Of a stretch of 63,062 nucleotides of DNA, positions 1 through 9,162 are shown one piece after another. Every line of letters starts with the position of its first letter. The first letter of the stretch is position 1. The stretch is from contig NZ_JAAHGO010000001.1 in the NCBI RefSeq assembly GCF_010672455.1, forward strand, positions 269,766-332,827, in the 5' to 3' direction. This DNA is from Okeania sp. SIO2C9. Lineage in GTDB: Bacteria; Cyanobacteriota; Cyanobacteriia; Cyanobacteriales; Microcoleaceae. Both the position numbers and the translations under genes were made by a program. Under the pieces are notes generated by a model. The model was not told where the DNA came from. It did not search any database and was given only the letters and a program-made list of their open reading frames with translations.

Positions 1-1
1 A

Positions 2-172
2 CAAGTAGTTTCTCAAGGTATTGCTAAAACTCAAGCAGTAGCTAATGGTGATACTTCAGCTTCAGATAATAGTTTAGATTCTGGTGATAGTGGTGATGAT
101 GGGATAATTTTGATTGATGTTGATGATAATAATCCAAATTTAGGTTTTTTGGCATCTGATAGTTTTGGTTGA
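2..172 (+). pseudogene. 3' end of zinc-ribbon family gene, copy 1 (window-truncated)
   Basis: The open frame enters from the left edge and ends in the family's signature tail ASDSFG followed by TGA at 170-172. It matches the last 57 codons of the copy ending at 2169 almost residue for residue, including the Asp/Ser/Gly-rich stretch before the tail. Only the C-terminal end is in the window, so whether this copy is intact cannot be judged. Function unknown; four further, all damaged, copies follow in tandem. Confidence 0.6.
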
Positions 173-206
173 TACAAGTTTCATCTAGTTAAACTACAAC
201 TAATAT

Positions 207-504
207 AGAAATATCTTTATCTGTAATATTTTTAGCATTGATATTACTTTTTATTTGGGGTAGTCAATCAAAGCAGTGTTAACCTAATCAAATACCCCAA
301 TCATTTTTGTTCAGGCAAGGTGAAATTACCCAATGGTTGAGTCGTTGGGAAGAAATTAATGGTGAGGTGACAAATATTTTACCTTCCTCCAGAGAAACCA
401 GTAGACCTATAGAAATTAATTCTGAAGTTACAGCTTATAGTTTTGACAGAGTTATTGTGTGTAATACAGCCAAAATTGCTCAGTTTTTAGTAGTCAGAGA
501 TTAA
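207..504 (+). pseudogene. Zinc-ribbon family gene, copy 2 (internal fragment)
   Basis: Only the middle of the family protein survives: remains of a hydrophobic segment (about 207-280), then a readable stretch from 307 containing the family block QWLSRWEEINGEVTN and the start of the C-terminal domain (TAYSFDRVIVCNTA). It runs into a stop at 502-504 where the normal coding sequence continues for about 120 more residues. The zinc ribbon is missing. The shared upstream block follows directly (about 505-618), leading into copy 3. A decayed fragment. Confidence 0.6.
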
Positions 505-618
505 CAGTTTGAAGACAAAGAAGTATGAATATCAATATATAAAATATATAAGATTATTTTGGAAGTGTTTAAAAATATTTTCCTTGATTAAATCAACTTT
601 TAACTGAGGAGTAAATAT

Positions 619-2169
619 ATGAAATTTCTAATATGGGAGACATAGAATAATTTAAAAACAAGAACAGAAAATGGAGGTAGCTGTAAAAATTGTAATCATC
701 TTTTTGTTTTCAACCCTCAAGTAGGAAGTAAATTTACAGATATATTTTTCAACAATTATATTCAAACTATTTCCTCTGAAAATACTTGATTTTTTACTCC
801 TAAGCAATTCTGGTATTTGCTAGAGAGGCGTTTAGTACCTCAAACAATACCCATAGGATGTTTGGCACCTTTATCTATGATTATTCTTCTTCAATTTAAT
901 ATATTTTTAGGACTTTCTTTTCAAATTTTAGGCTGGATTAAAGGAAGTATATTATACAATTATGAATCTGAAAATATAACAGTCTTCCATAGGTGTCTAC
1001 AAATTAGTCGTGGATTGATTGTACTGAGTATTTTGAGTTTTATTTTTTATATAATACCAGTTAAAGTATTGATATTTTTTTGGCTTTTTATTGGATTTGA
1101 AATATTGATAATGTATTTGGGGATGGAACAATTCAATAAATTAGATAATTTAAGGATTAAATCACCCCTCTCATTATATTATCAGCAAAGCGACATTAAC
1201 GAGTGGTTGAAACTTTGGCAAGAAATTAATGGTGAGGTGACAAATGTTCTACCTCCTTCCAAAGATAATGAGTGAACCTATACAAATTAATTCTGAAGTA
1301 GAAGTTATAGCTTATAGTTTTGACAGAGTTATTGTGTGTGACACTGCCGAAATTGCTCAATTTTTAATAGCTAATAATTTCCACTTTGAAAATAACTGCG
1401 CGGTACTAAGTATTGATGGATATCCCGAGAATATTTTTAGTACAGTAATGCAAATGTTAAAACAAAATCCAGATTTAAAAGTCTATGCTTTTCATAGTGC
1501 TACCCCCCGTGGAGTTACGATGATCGATGAGAAGTTACAGCTTATAGTTTTGACAGAGTAATTGTGTGTGACACTGCCGAAATTGCTCAATTTTTAATAG
1601 CTAATAATTTCCACTTTGAAAATAACTGCGCGGTACTAAGTATTGATGGATATCCCGAGAATATTTTTAGTACAGTAATGCAAATGTTAAAACAAAATCC
1701 AGATTTAAAAGTCTATGCTTTTCATAGTGCTACCCCCCGTGGAGTTACGATGATCGATGAACTGCGAAATAGTCCTAATTGGTTTGGCAGAAATAATCTA
1801 ATTATTTATGATTTAGGATTATTACCACGTCATGTATTTGCTAGTAAGAATATGTGGATTATCAAGTCGGATGAATCAGCAAGACAAGCGCAACAAATAC
1901 CTACAGCAGTTAAGTCAACTTTATCAACAAATGAATTACCATGGTTAGAGGCAGGATTTTGTGTAGAATTAGAATCTTTTTCTCCTCGTAAATTACTACA
2001 AGTAGTTTCTCAAGGTATTGCTAAAACTCAAGCAGTAGCTAATGGTGATACTTCAGCTTCAGATAATAGTTTAGATTCTGGTGATAGTGGTGATGATGGA
2101 ATAATTTTGGTTGGTATTGATGATGATAATCGAAATGTAGGTTTTTTCGCATCTGATAGTTTTGGTTGA
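619..2169 (+). pseudogene. Zinc-ribbon family gene, copy 3 (frameshifts, stops, internal duplication)
   Basis: Aligns along its length with the 407-codon model given by copy 5 (3542-4765). An ATG at 619 follows the family leader and a GGAG ribosome site. The zinc-ribbon region holds stops (about 645 and 788) and has lost the first Cys pair. Two hydrophobic segments follow (about 850-1130). One extra base near 1264 shifts the frame, and a 230-bp direct duplication (1301-1530 = 1531-1760) shifts it again. The last open stretch, 1564-2169, keeps the C-terminal domain ending ASDSFG. The C-terminal domain (DTAEIAQFLI, VYAFHSA.PRG) is unrecognised; a remote Toprim or Rossmann resemblance is only a guess. 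Confidence 0.7.
1301..1760 (+). repeat. 230-bp tandem duplication inside copy 3
   Basis: GAAGTTAYAGCTTATAGTTT begins at 1301 and again at 1531, and both units end with TGATCGATGA (1521-1530, 1751-1760). The units are nearly identical, so the duplication is recent. 230 is not a multiple of 3, so it changes frame. Confidence 0.85.
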
Positions 2170-2214
2170 TACAAGTTTCATCTAGTTAAGTTACAATTAA
2201 TTGGGATTGGAGTA

Positions 2215-2365
2215 GTCATTTCAGTTATCAGTTATCATATCAGTTATCAGTTATCAGTACTTCTACCTGTTTGCGCAGCATTCCGTAGGAAAGTCAGAGA
2301 CTTGAAGTATTGAATTTTATTTTTTTTATCCCCTTGAAAGGAGAGACTTGAGACCTTATTTTTTG
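2215..2365 (-). mobile_element. TTAC-type short element, subfamily A (copy A1)
   Basis: On the minus strand the element starts CAAAAAAT 3' of TGAC and ends in CTGATAA heptamers and CTGAAATGAC. The plus strand reads GTCATTTCAG, heptamers, a CCCCTTGAAAGG-type hairpin, then TTTTTTG. The same site in the next tandem gene unit is empty at 3419/3420 (AAAGTA joined to GTCAGTAATC), which shows insertion without target duplication. Confidence 0.75.
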
Positions 2366-2482
2366 GTCAATAATCAACAGTTTGAGGACAAATAAGTAGG
2401 AATATTGATATATAAGATTATTTTGGAAGTATTTAAGAATATTTTCCTTGATTAAATCAACTTTTAACTAAGGGGTAAATAG

Positions 2483-3364
2483 ATGAAATGCGTGAAATGT
2501 AACACAGATAATAATTTACAGGAAAGAACAGAAGCTGGAGGTAGATGTAAAAATTGTAATCATCCTTTTGTTTTTGACCCACAAGCAGGAAGCAAATTTA
2601 CAGATAAATTTTTCAAGAATTATATTCAGAATATTTCCTCTGAAAATACCTTTTTTTTTACTCCTAAGCAGTTGTGGTATTTGATAGATAAGCGTTTGGG
2701 AAGTAAAAATATTACTCCATTTAAATATTTATTTGGTTTGAATTTTTTATTGACAATAGTAGGTGGTATTGGTGGAGCAATGGGCTTCTATTTTTTATTA
2801 CCTATTATTGCATTTGTAATCTTGATTACATACCTTATTTGGGGAAGTCAAGCCAAGCAGTTTAAAACTGAAAATAGAATAAATTTTGCCAGATAAATAC
2901 AAGTTATTGGTGGATTAATTCTACTTAGTTTTGTAGTTTGGTTTTTTAAATTTTCTACTCTTACAAATACACCACTCATATTATTTATATTTGGAAGTGG
3001 TTTAGGAATATTCTTAATTTATTTCGGTACGCGACAACTAAGCATTCAACATAAAATACCCCAATCATTTTTGTTCAAGCAAAGTCAAATTATACAATGG
3101 TTGAGACGTTGGCAAGAAATTAATGGTGAGATGACAAATGTTTTACCAGCTTCCAAAGAAATGAGTGAACCTATACAAATTAATTCAGAAGTTACAGCTT
3201 ATAGTTTTGACAGAGTTATACCAAATTCAAAAAAGGTCGCTACAGTATTAATCTCAAAACTCCTACCAACAAAATAAAGCACTGTAACAGTATTTTTTGA
3301 AAATGGTATTATTGTGTGTGACACTGCCGAAATCTCTCAATTTTTATCTGATAGTTCTGGTTAA
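2483..3364 (+). pseudogene. Zinc-ribbon family gene, copy 4 (stop, MITE insertion, deletion)
   Basis: Starts MKCVKCNTDNN behind a conserved leader and GGGG-type ribosome site. A CxxC-x17-CxxC zinc ribbon lies at residues 3-26, then a KQLWYLIDKRL block and hydrophobic segments. An in-frame TAA at 2894-2896 replaces one codon just before the second hydrophobic segment; reading resumes in the same frame from 2897 to about 3219. There an 89-91 bp inverted-repeat element interrupts the conserved FDRVIVCDTA block. After the element only DTAEISQFL and the tail remain, so most of the C-terminal domain is deleted. A protein of 137 residues (zinc ribbon plus membrane part) could still be made. Confidence 0.7.
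3219..3309. mobile_element. Small MITE with ATACCA ends inside copy 4
   Basis: The insert breaks GAGTTATTGTGTGTG of the other copies. Its ends, ATACCAAATTCAAAAAA and (reverse complement) ATACCATTTTCAAAAAA, are imperfect inverted repeats that continue to a shared TACAGT. TTAT, or minimally TA, flanks both sides, as with Tc1/IS630-type TA insertion. One end recurs alone near 5366. Confidence 0.65.
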
Positions 3365-3541
3365 TAGCAGTTTCATCTAGTTAAGCTATAACTAATTAGG
3401 ATTAAAGTAGTCAGTAATCAACAGTTTGAAGGCAAAGAAGTAGGAATATTGATATATAAGATTATTTGATATAAGATTATTTGGGAAGTGTTTAAGAATA
3501 TTTTTTTTGATTAAATCAACTTTTAACTAAGGAGTAAATAG

Positions 3542-4765
3542 ATGAAATGCGTAAAATGTAAAACAGATAATAATTTAAAAGAAAGAACAGAAGCTGGAGG
3601 TAGATGTAAAAATTGTAATCATCCTTTTGTTTTTGACCCAAAAGCAGGCAGCAAATTTACAGATATATTTTTCAACAATTCTATTGAGACTATTTCCTCT
3701 GAAAATACCTTGTTTTTTACTTCTAAGCAGTTGTGGTATTTCATAGATAAGCGTTTGAGGAAAAAAGGAGATATTGGTCTAGTTGTTTCCTTATTTTTAT
3801 CATTTTTTTTATTACCATTTATAATGCGTGTTAGTGTAGAAATGGAGTTCAATATTTTACCATTTCTTATAATATTTGTACCCCTGATTTTATACTTTAT
3901 TTGGGCAACTCAATATAAGAATTATCAACCTAAAAGCAGAAGAAGTTTTGCCATAGCTATACAAATTATTGGAGGATTAATTCTAGTTGCTGTTTTAGTT
4001 TAGTTTTTTAAATTCTCCACCGTAACAAGTACAGCATTTTTGTTAGGTATTGGTTTAGGAATATTCTTAATTTATTTTGGTACGCGACAACTAACTATTC
4101 AATATAAAATACCTCAACCACTTTGGTTTCATCAAAATGAAATTACCCAATGGTTGAGTCGTTGGGAAGAAATTAATGGTGAGGTGACAAATGTTTTATC
4201 TCCCTCCAAAGAAATGAGCGAAACTATGCAAATTAATTCTGAAGTTACAGCTTATAGTTTTGACAGAGTTATTGTGTGTGATACTGCCGAAATTGCTCAG
4301 TTTTTAATAGCTAATAATTTCCACTTTGAACATAATTGCGCTGTACTAAGCATTGATGGGTATCCCCAGAATATTTTTAGTACAGTAATGCAAATGTTAA
4401 AACAAAATCCAGATTTAAAAGTTTATGCTTTTCATAGTGCTAACTCCCGTGGAGTTACTATGATAAATGAACTGCGAAATAGTACTAATTGGTTTGTGGG
4501 AAATAATCTAATTATTGATGATGTAGGATTATTGCCACGTCATGTATTTGCTAGTAAGAATATGTGGATTTTAAAGTCAGATGACTCAGCAGAAAAAGGG
4601 CGAAAGATACCAGCAGAAGTCAAGCAAACTTTATCAAAAGATGAACTAGAATGGTTAGAGGCAGGATTTTATGTAGAATTAGAATCTTTTTCTCCTCGTA
4701 AATTACTACAAGTAGTTTCTCAAGCAGTTACTAATGGTGATACTTCAACTGATAGTTTTGGTTAA
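3542..4765 (+). pseudogene. Zinc-ribbon/membrane family gene, copy 5 (single in-frame TAG)
   Basis: The best-preserved copy: one frame from ATG 3542 to TAA 4763-4765, broken only by TAG at 4001-4003, where copy 4 has TGG (Trp). Zinc ribbon CVKC-x17-CKNC at residues 3-26; conserved FTSKQLWYFIDKRL near 60-73; transmembrane segments near 80-145 and, after the TAG, near 155-180. A cytosol-type domain of about 220 residues follows (SRWEEINGEVTN, DRVIVCDTAEIAQFL, VYAFHSANSRG, LLPRHVFASKNMW) with tail TDSFG. I do not recognise the family. A lone nonsense codon could be recent decay, two separate products, or readthrough; the damage in sibling copies favours decay. Confidence 0.7.
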
Positions 4766-5366
4766 ACACTGTAGGTTTGGTTAAGTGAAACGCAACCCAA
4801 CAAAAACATATATATCTATATCTATATCTATAATTGTGAGGTTTTCCTGTGGATAAGCTACTCTAATACAGTTTGACTAAAGTAGGTTTTTTCACATCTG
4901 ATAGTTTTGGTTAAATATTGTAGGTTGAGTTAAGTGAAGCGCAACCCAACAAAAACATATATATCTATATCTATAATTGTGAAGTTTATCCGGTGGATAA
5001 GCTAATACTATTTGACTAAAGTAGGTTTTTCCTATCTGATAGTTTTGGTTAATGTAGGTTGGGTTAAGTGAAACGCAACCAAACAAAAACATATATCTAT
5101 ATCTATAATTGTGAGTTTTATCTTGTGGATAAGCTAATACTATTTGACTAAAGTAGGTTTTTCCTATCTGATAGTTTTGGTTAATGTAGGTTGGGTTAAG
5201 TGAAACACAACCAAACAAAAATATATATCTATATCTATAATTGTGAGTTTTATCTTGTGGATAAGCTAATACTATTTGACTAAAGTAGGTTTTTCCTATC
5301 TGATAGTTTTGGTTAATGTAGGTTGGGTTAAGTGAAACACAACCAAACAAAAATATATATCTAATA
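4751..5366. repeat. Tandem repeat of 132-149 bp seeded by the gene 3' end
   Basis: GATAGTTTTGGTTAA recurs at 4751, 4900, 5038, 5170 and 5302 (steps 149, 138, 132, 132). Each unit carries the last codons of the zinc-ribbon gene family, a GTTGGGTT...AACCCAAC-type inverted repeat, a TATATCTATATCTATAATTG block and GTGGATAAGCTAATAC. Long minus-strand frames across it arise because 132 is divisible by 3 and are not credible genes. Confidence 0.85.
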
Positions 5367-5458
5367 TCAAATTCAAAAAAGGTCGTTACAGTAAAAAAGA
5401 GGGTAGGGAGTAGGAAGTAGAATAGCCTTTTGTCCCTACTAATGATAGAAATTATATT

Positions 5459-5684
5459 AGGACTTGCTGATTAAATATCAAAGCATTAACAGATAAAAGT
5501 TTTAGCCTTTTCAGAGTAAAAAAAAGTGCAATTTTTTCAGCTTGAGAGACCAAAAATTTAGGATGAAAGGCTCACTATAGCAGAAAAATAAAGGGATAAA
5601 ATATCCGACTACCTCCTCTAAATTTCCCGTTACTCCTGACTTCTGACTCCTACCTCTACCATAGATACTTTTTCAGCAAACCCT
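5459..5684. mobile_element. MITE with AGGGTTTGCTGA-type termini
   Basis: The left end (AGGACTTGCTGATTAAATAT) and right end (TTTTTCAGCAAACCCT) form an inverted repeat. Relatives with the same ends and body lie at about 49973-50213 and 55733-56544. No coding capacity. With flanking STRR fragments it fills most of the gap between the tandem array and the asparagine synthetase homologue. Confidence 0.65.
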
Positions 5685-5693
5685 ATTTATAAG

Positions 5694-5738
5694 AAGAGGT
5701 AATTCTAAATTCTTAATTCTTAATTCTTAATTCTTGAA
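5694..5738 (+). repeat. Subfamily-B element right-end remnant, overlapping the gene end
   Basis: GAGGTAATT followed by TTAATTC heptamers and closing TTCTTGAA is the right end seen in subfamily-B elements (for example 43495-43623). Here it supplies the final codons and stop of the asparagine-synthetase-like gene. Confidence 0.55.
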
Positions 5739-7464
5739 GATTAACTTGCAGCCAAATTTCTAAACTTACTAATAACCATAATTTAATACCATAACGTTTC
5801 CAAGTATCTCCACGATAATTTAACCAATCTTTGATTAAATCTTGATTGAAATAAGGAGCGATCGCTGCTTTTTTACTTAACAATAAATTCTTGGTTCGAC
5901 GTTGCCATTTTTGTCTAAACCAAAAGTTAACAGGTACCATCATTCCACTTTTTGGACGAGTTAATATTTTCTCTGGTAATAAGTCTGCCACTGCTCGTTT
6001 TAATACTGCTTTTTCATCAGCACCAGATAATTTATATTCTGATGGAATTTCTAAACTTAGTTCCACAATTCTTTGGTCAAATAATGGGGAAAGTCCGATT
6101 AAACTAGCTGCCATAGTCATGTTATTTACCTTAGTTAAAATATGGTCTGCTCCCTTAAATTTAATATTGAGTAACATCAAGCGGTTTAAATAATCAGCAT
6201 CAGAATTTAAGTCAGACTCAAATATATAAGGTTCTGTTTTTACAGCTTCCCAAATCTCCGGTTTTAATAGCTTAGATAAATCTGCAAAACATTTATGAAA
6301 AGAACTTAGATAAGACGAAACAATATCCGGATTTCCTGACTGCAAACCACCATAAATATTATTTAATAACATCGGTTTATTTTTCGGTCCGCCAAAACAA
6401 GGGTCGCCACCTTCACCATTCAGAATAACCCCTACATTTTCTGCTGCTAAATTTCCTAAAAGATAGTTAGGAACTGTTAACGGGTCGCCAATAGGGTCAT
6501 CTAAATTTGCCATAGTAATTGGCAGTTTATTCCACATATCATCCGGTGTAATTTCTAGGATGTGATGTTGAGTTTTACAATGTTCAGCAACTAAACTGGA
6601 AAATTCTAATTCGTTGGGTAATTCTGCACCAAAATGTATGGAATAAGTATGTACTGGATAATCATGATTTTTTGCTGCTAATGCCACAATACAACTCGAA
6701 TCTAAACCACCCGATAAATAAGCTCCCACTGGTTGATTATTTGGTAAATATTCAGGAATAATTTTATCTAGAAGAGAACGTAAATTTTTACTATGATATT
6801 CTAAAGGTCGATCAGCATTTTTAACTTGTGCTTGTGGTTGCCAATAAGACATTGGTGATGAAATTTTCAAATCATTAGTAAAACGGATAAAACTTCCCGG
6901 TCTTAATTCTTTTACTTCCTGCCAAAGAGTACGTTCCCCAGGCACAAAAGCACAACAAAGATAATCCCGTAAAGCAATTAAATCTAAATCATTAGAATGA
7001 TAGGGAGAAAGAATTTTTAACCGAGGAGAAATCCAAATAGTTGAGTCAGTAGCAGTGTAATATAAAGTCCTTCCACCCACGCGATCGCGCCCAATCCATA
7101 ATTCTTTTTCTTCAGTATCCCAAATTGCTAAAGCAAAAATTCCTTCTAACAACAAAAAAGTTTTTACCCCATAACTTTGCCATAATTCAGCAACTATTTG
7201 AGTATCAGTAAGAGAGGTAGAAATATCTAAAAGTTTTTGTAATTGTGACAGATTAGTTAAGAAAATATCGCCCACAACAACAAACCTTTCATTAGAGCTA
7301 AAAGTCGGTTGAGCTTGATGAATCAAAAAATGGCGATCGCTCCAAGAAATATCTACCTTTATCTGGTCTATTTTTCCCCAAGCAAGATGCCAATTAGGGG
7401 TAACTAAATTTTTGGTTTTAGCAACAGGTGATTGTCTATTTAATGATAAAAAATTAAACTTCAT
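5713..7464 (-). CDS. Asparagine-synthetase-like protein without N-terminal Cys
   Basis: 583 residues. An N-terminal Ntn/GATase-like half (about 20-150; FALAIWDTEEKELWIGRDRVG) precedes an ATP-PPi synthetase half with PP-loop SGGLDSS at 251-257, LNGEGGDPCFGG, and a C-terminal SPLFDQRIVELS block typical of AsnB. The protein begins MKFNFLSLN, not MCGI, so the glutaminase nucleophile Cys is absent, as in beta-lactam synthetase and lasso-peptide cyclase relatives. It may therefore use ammonia, or form another amide. The last residues (LQELRIKN) and stop are encoded by TTAATTC heptamers (5700-5738), so the 3' end has been remodelled by a repeat. No biosynthetic partners adjoin it. Confidence 0.85.
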   Translation of the reverse strand: MKFNFLSLNRQSPVAKTKNLVTPNWHLAWGKIDQIKVDISWSDRHFLIHQAQPTFSSNERFVVVGDIFLTNLSQLQKLLDISTSLTDTQIVAELWQSYGVKTFLLLEGIFALAIWDTEEKELWIGRDRVGGRTLYYTATDSTIWISPRLKILSPYHSNDLDLIALRDYLCCAFVPGERTLWQEVKELRPGSFIRFTNDLKISSPMSYWQPQAQVKNADRPLEYHSKNLRSLLDKIIPEYLPNNQPVGAYLSGGLDSSCIVALAAKNHDYPVHTYSIHFGAELPNELEFSSLVAEHCKTQHHILEITPDDMWNKLPITMANLDDPIGDPLTVPNYLLGNLAAENVGVILNGEGGDPCFGGPKNKPMLLNNIYGGLQSGNPDIVSSYLSSFHKCFADLSKLLKPEIWEAVKTEPYIFESDLNSDADYLNRLMLLNIKFKGADHILTKVNNMTMAASLIGLSPLFDQRIVELSLEIPSEYKLSGADEKAVLKRAVADLLPEKILTRPKSGMMVPVNFWFRQKWQRRTKNLLLSKKAAIAPYFNQDLIKDWLNYRGDTWKRYGIKLWLLVSLEIWLQVNLQELRIKN

Positions 7465-7563
7465 ATCTACTAATTTAGATGATAATTATTTAACTAGCTC
7501 TGAGCTAACAGCTTTCAGTTTGGGTTGAAAAATCCCATTTTAATTGTATTTCTCTGTTGTGTA

Positions 7564-7737
7564 ATACTAAATCTTACGAATTCTTACTACATTTCCTTGA
7601 GAGTAGGGAGTAGGGTTAAAAGACATAATATATCTTGGTTTAATACCGATAATTGTTACAAACATTGCTGAACCATTATTATTACTTAATAACTGAAGTC
7701 GCATCGGAAGTATCGCATTATTTTTGGGAATTAGTAT
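7564..7737. mobile_element. MITE with ATACYAAAT / ATTRGTAT ends, copy 1
   Basis: A block of about 174 bp, nearly duplicated at 7910-8097. The shared core includes CATAATATATCTTGGTTTAA, GTTACAAACATTGCTGAA and GCATCGGAAGTATCGCATTA. Short inverted ends (ATACTAAAT... and ATTAGTAT) sit next to TA. Non-coding. Confidence 0.55.
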
Positions 7738-7909
7738 CAGTATAAATCACTCGCTGTTTGCGGAGCATAACTTTAGGAAATGCTGACTGTTAAATTGCTG
7801 TTTGCGGAGCATTGTCAGGAAACCCTCTTTAAGATCCACATCCAGATAAAAGGAATATCCAGGTAATTTCAAATTTAAAGTAGAGCGACCAATAGTTTAT
7901 TTTTTAGTA

Positions 7910-8097
7910 ATACCAAATCTCACGCATTCTTGCTACATCTCCTTGAAAGTAGGGAGTAGGGAGTAGCGAGTAGGGTTCAAATGCATAATATATCTTGGTT
8001 TAATGCCGATAATCGTTACAAACATTGCTGAAACATTATTATTACTTAATAACTGAAGTCGCATCGGAAGTATCGCATTATTTTTGGGAATTGGTAT
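7910..8097. mobile_element. MITE with ATACCAAAT / ATTGGTAT ends, copy 2
   Basis: Second copy of the element at 7564-7737, with more GGAGTAG heptamers inside. Ends ATACCAAATCTC and GGGAATTGGTAT are imperfect inverted repeats. The stretch 8100-8570 beyond it holds only CTGCGCAAAC-type repeats and CTACTCC heptamers; I see no gene there. Confidence 0.55.
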
Positions 8098-8570
8098 AAG
8101 CATTCAGCTATTAGCATTTCCTACGGAATGCTGCGCAAACAGCTATCAGATGCATGAAAGAAAGAATCAAACAATGACCAAGGTTAGCTGAAAGGACTTC
8201 CTGCGGAATGCTGCGCAAACATATTTCACTCCTTGAATACTAATTCCTTCTTCCAAGATAATGACTTAATAACTCATAACTCATAACTGATAGCTGACCG
8301 CTGAATGCTTACATTTTTTAATTGTGTTACATTGGATGTAGTGAGGAAAAATTTTTGCTCAATCTCAAGATAATGTAATGGACTTTGAGCAGAAAACCTA
8401 TAGCTTAATTCCATATGAGTTTTTTGAAGATTAAGTGGCATTATTTTTTGACTTTTAATAAACATCTCCAATAATAAAAAATCAAATCAACTATCCCACA
8501 GAAATTATCAATTTTTTCCCCCTACTCCCTACTTCCTACTACCTACTCCCTCTGTTCTGGAGATGTCTAA

Positions 8571-8709
8571 TATAGCAATCCTAAATTGGTTGTGGCAATT
8601 TTTATAATAGTTAACTTGAACTGAAAAACTTTAAAATTCTGAGGACTGAGGACTGAGGACTTACTCCTAACTGCCACCAAAATATTACAACTTAAATAGG
8701 ATTGCTATA
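8571..8709. mobile_element. MITE with ATAGCAATCCTA termini (empty-site copy)
   Basis: Begins ATAGCAATCCTAAATTGG and ends CTTAAATAGGATTGCTAT: inverted repeats flanked by TA-rich DNA. A second copy at 51602-51920 has the same sequence with a subfamily-B element inserted after AAAATATTAC. This copy preserves the uninterrupted site at 8688/8689 (TTAC joined to AACTTAAATAGG). Confidence 0.75.
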
Positions 8710-8792
8710 TTAAATTTCATTGTCAAAATTTTTCTATGACCATTGATTACATCTATTTTTTATTAGTAGAGAAAATTTATCAATAACATGAG

Positions 8793-8996
8793 TTCAACAA
8801 TGAATAATGAATAATGAATAATGAATAATTACCTCTCTATGAATTGAAGAGGATTGACAAAGAGATGAAAATTTTTCTTCACAGGAGTCGATTGGATATG
8901 GCTCCTTTGACCTCGCCATCCCATCCTAGGTCATGCTGCGCAAACGACCGCTTATTATCCCCTATCCAAGGGGAGGCGCATACCCACAATTTTTCG
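8793..8996 (-). mobile_element. TTAC-type short element, subfamily B (B1)
   Basis: Minus strand: TTAC, then CGAAAAATTGTGGGTATGCG, hairpin CCCCTTGGATAGGGG, GGATATGG region, hairpin CCTCTTC...AGAGGTAA, TTATTCA heptamers and closing TTGTTGAA. A Trp/Ala-rich short frame across it is a by-product of the repeat. Confidence 0.75.
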
Positions 8997-9162
8997 GTAA
9001 AGTAGTCTTTTCCTTCACTGTTGCCTATTGTTTATTCCCCAAAACCTAGAATTTTGTAGCTGACGCTTTTTAGGAATTGCTATAATCTAAAATATGTAGA
9101 TAAGATCGAGTCTAATAACTAGATTTAGTATCAGATCATAAAAATACAAATATTTAAAGACT

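Noticed and set aside
2215-2365. Direct repeats of TCAGTTATCAGTTA considered as a CRISPR-like array
   Set aside because: Units are 7 bp, contiguous and without spacers: heptamer STRR. No CRISPR array or cas gene was seen anywhere in the window.
3990-4010. TAG in copy 5 as programmed readthrough or recoding
   Set aside because: No downstream stimulatory structure is evident, and sibling copies carry many unrelated lesions; decay is simpler.
4892-5350. 152-residue minus-strand frame with three near-identical blocks
   Set aside because: It is a translation of the 132-bp tandem repeat; the period is divisible by 3, so the frame stays open by chance, with no ribosome site or domain.
8274-8471. 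65-residue minus-strand frame
   Set aside because: No domain, no ribosome site, lies in repeat-rich DNA; nothing supports a gene.
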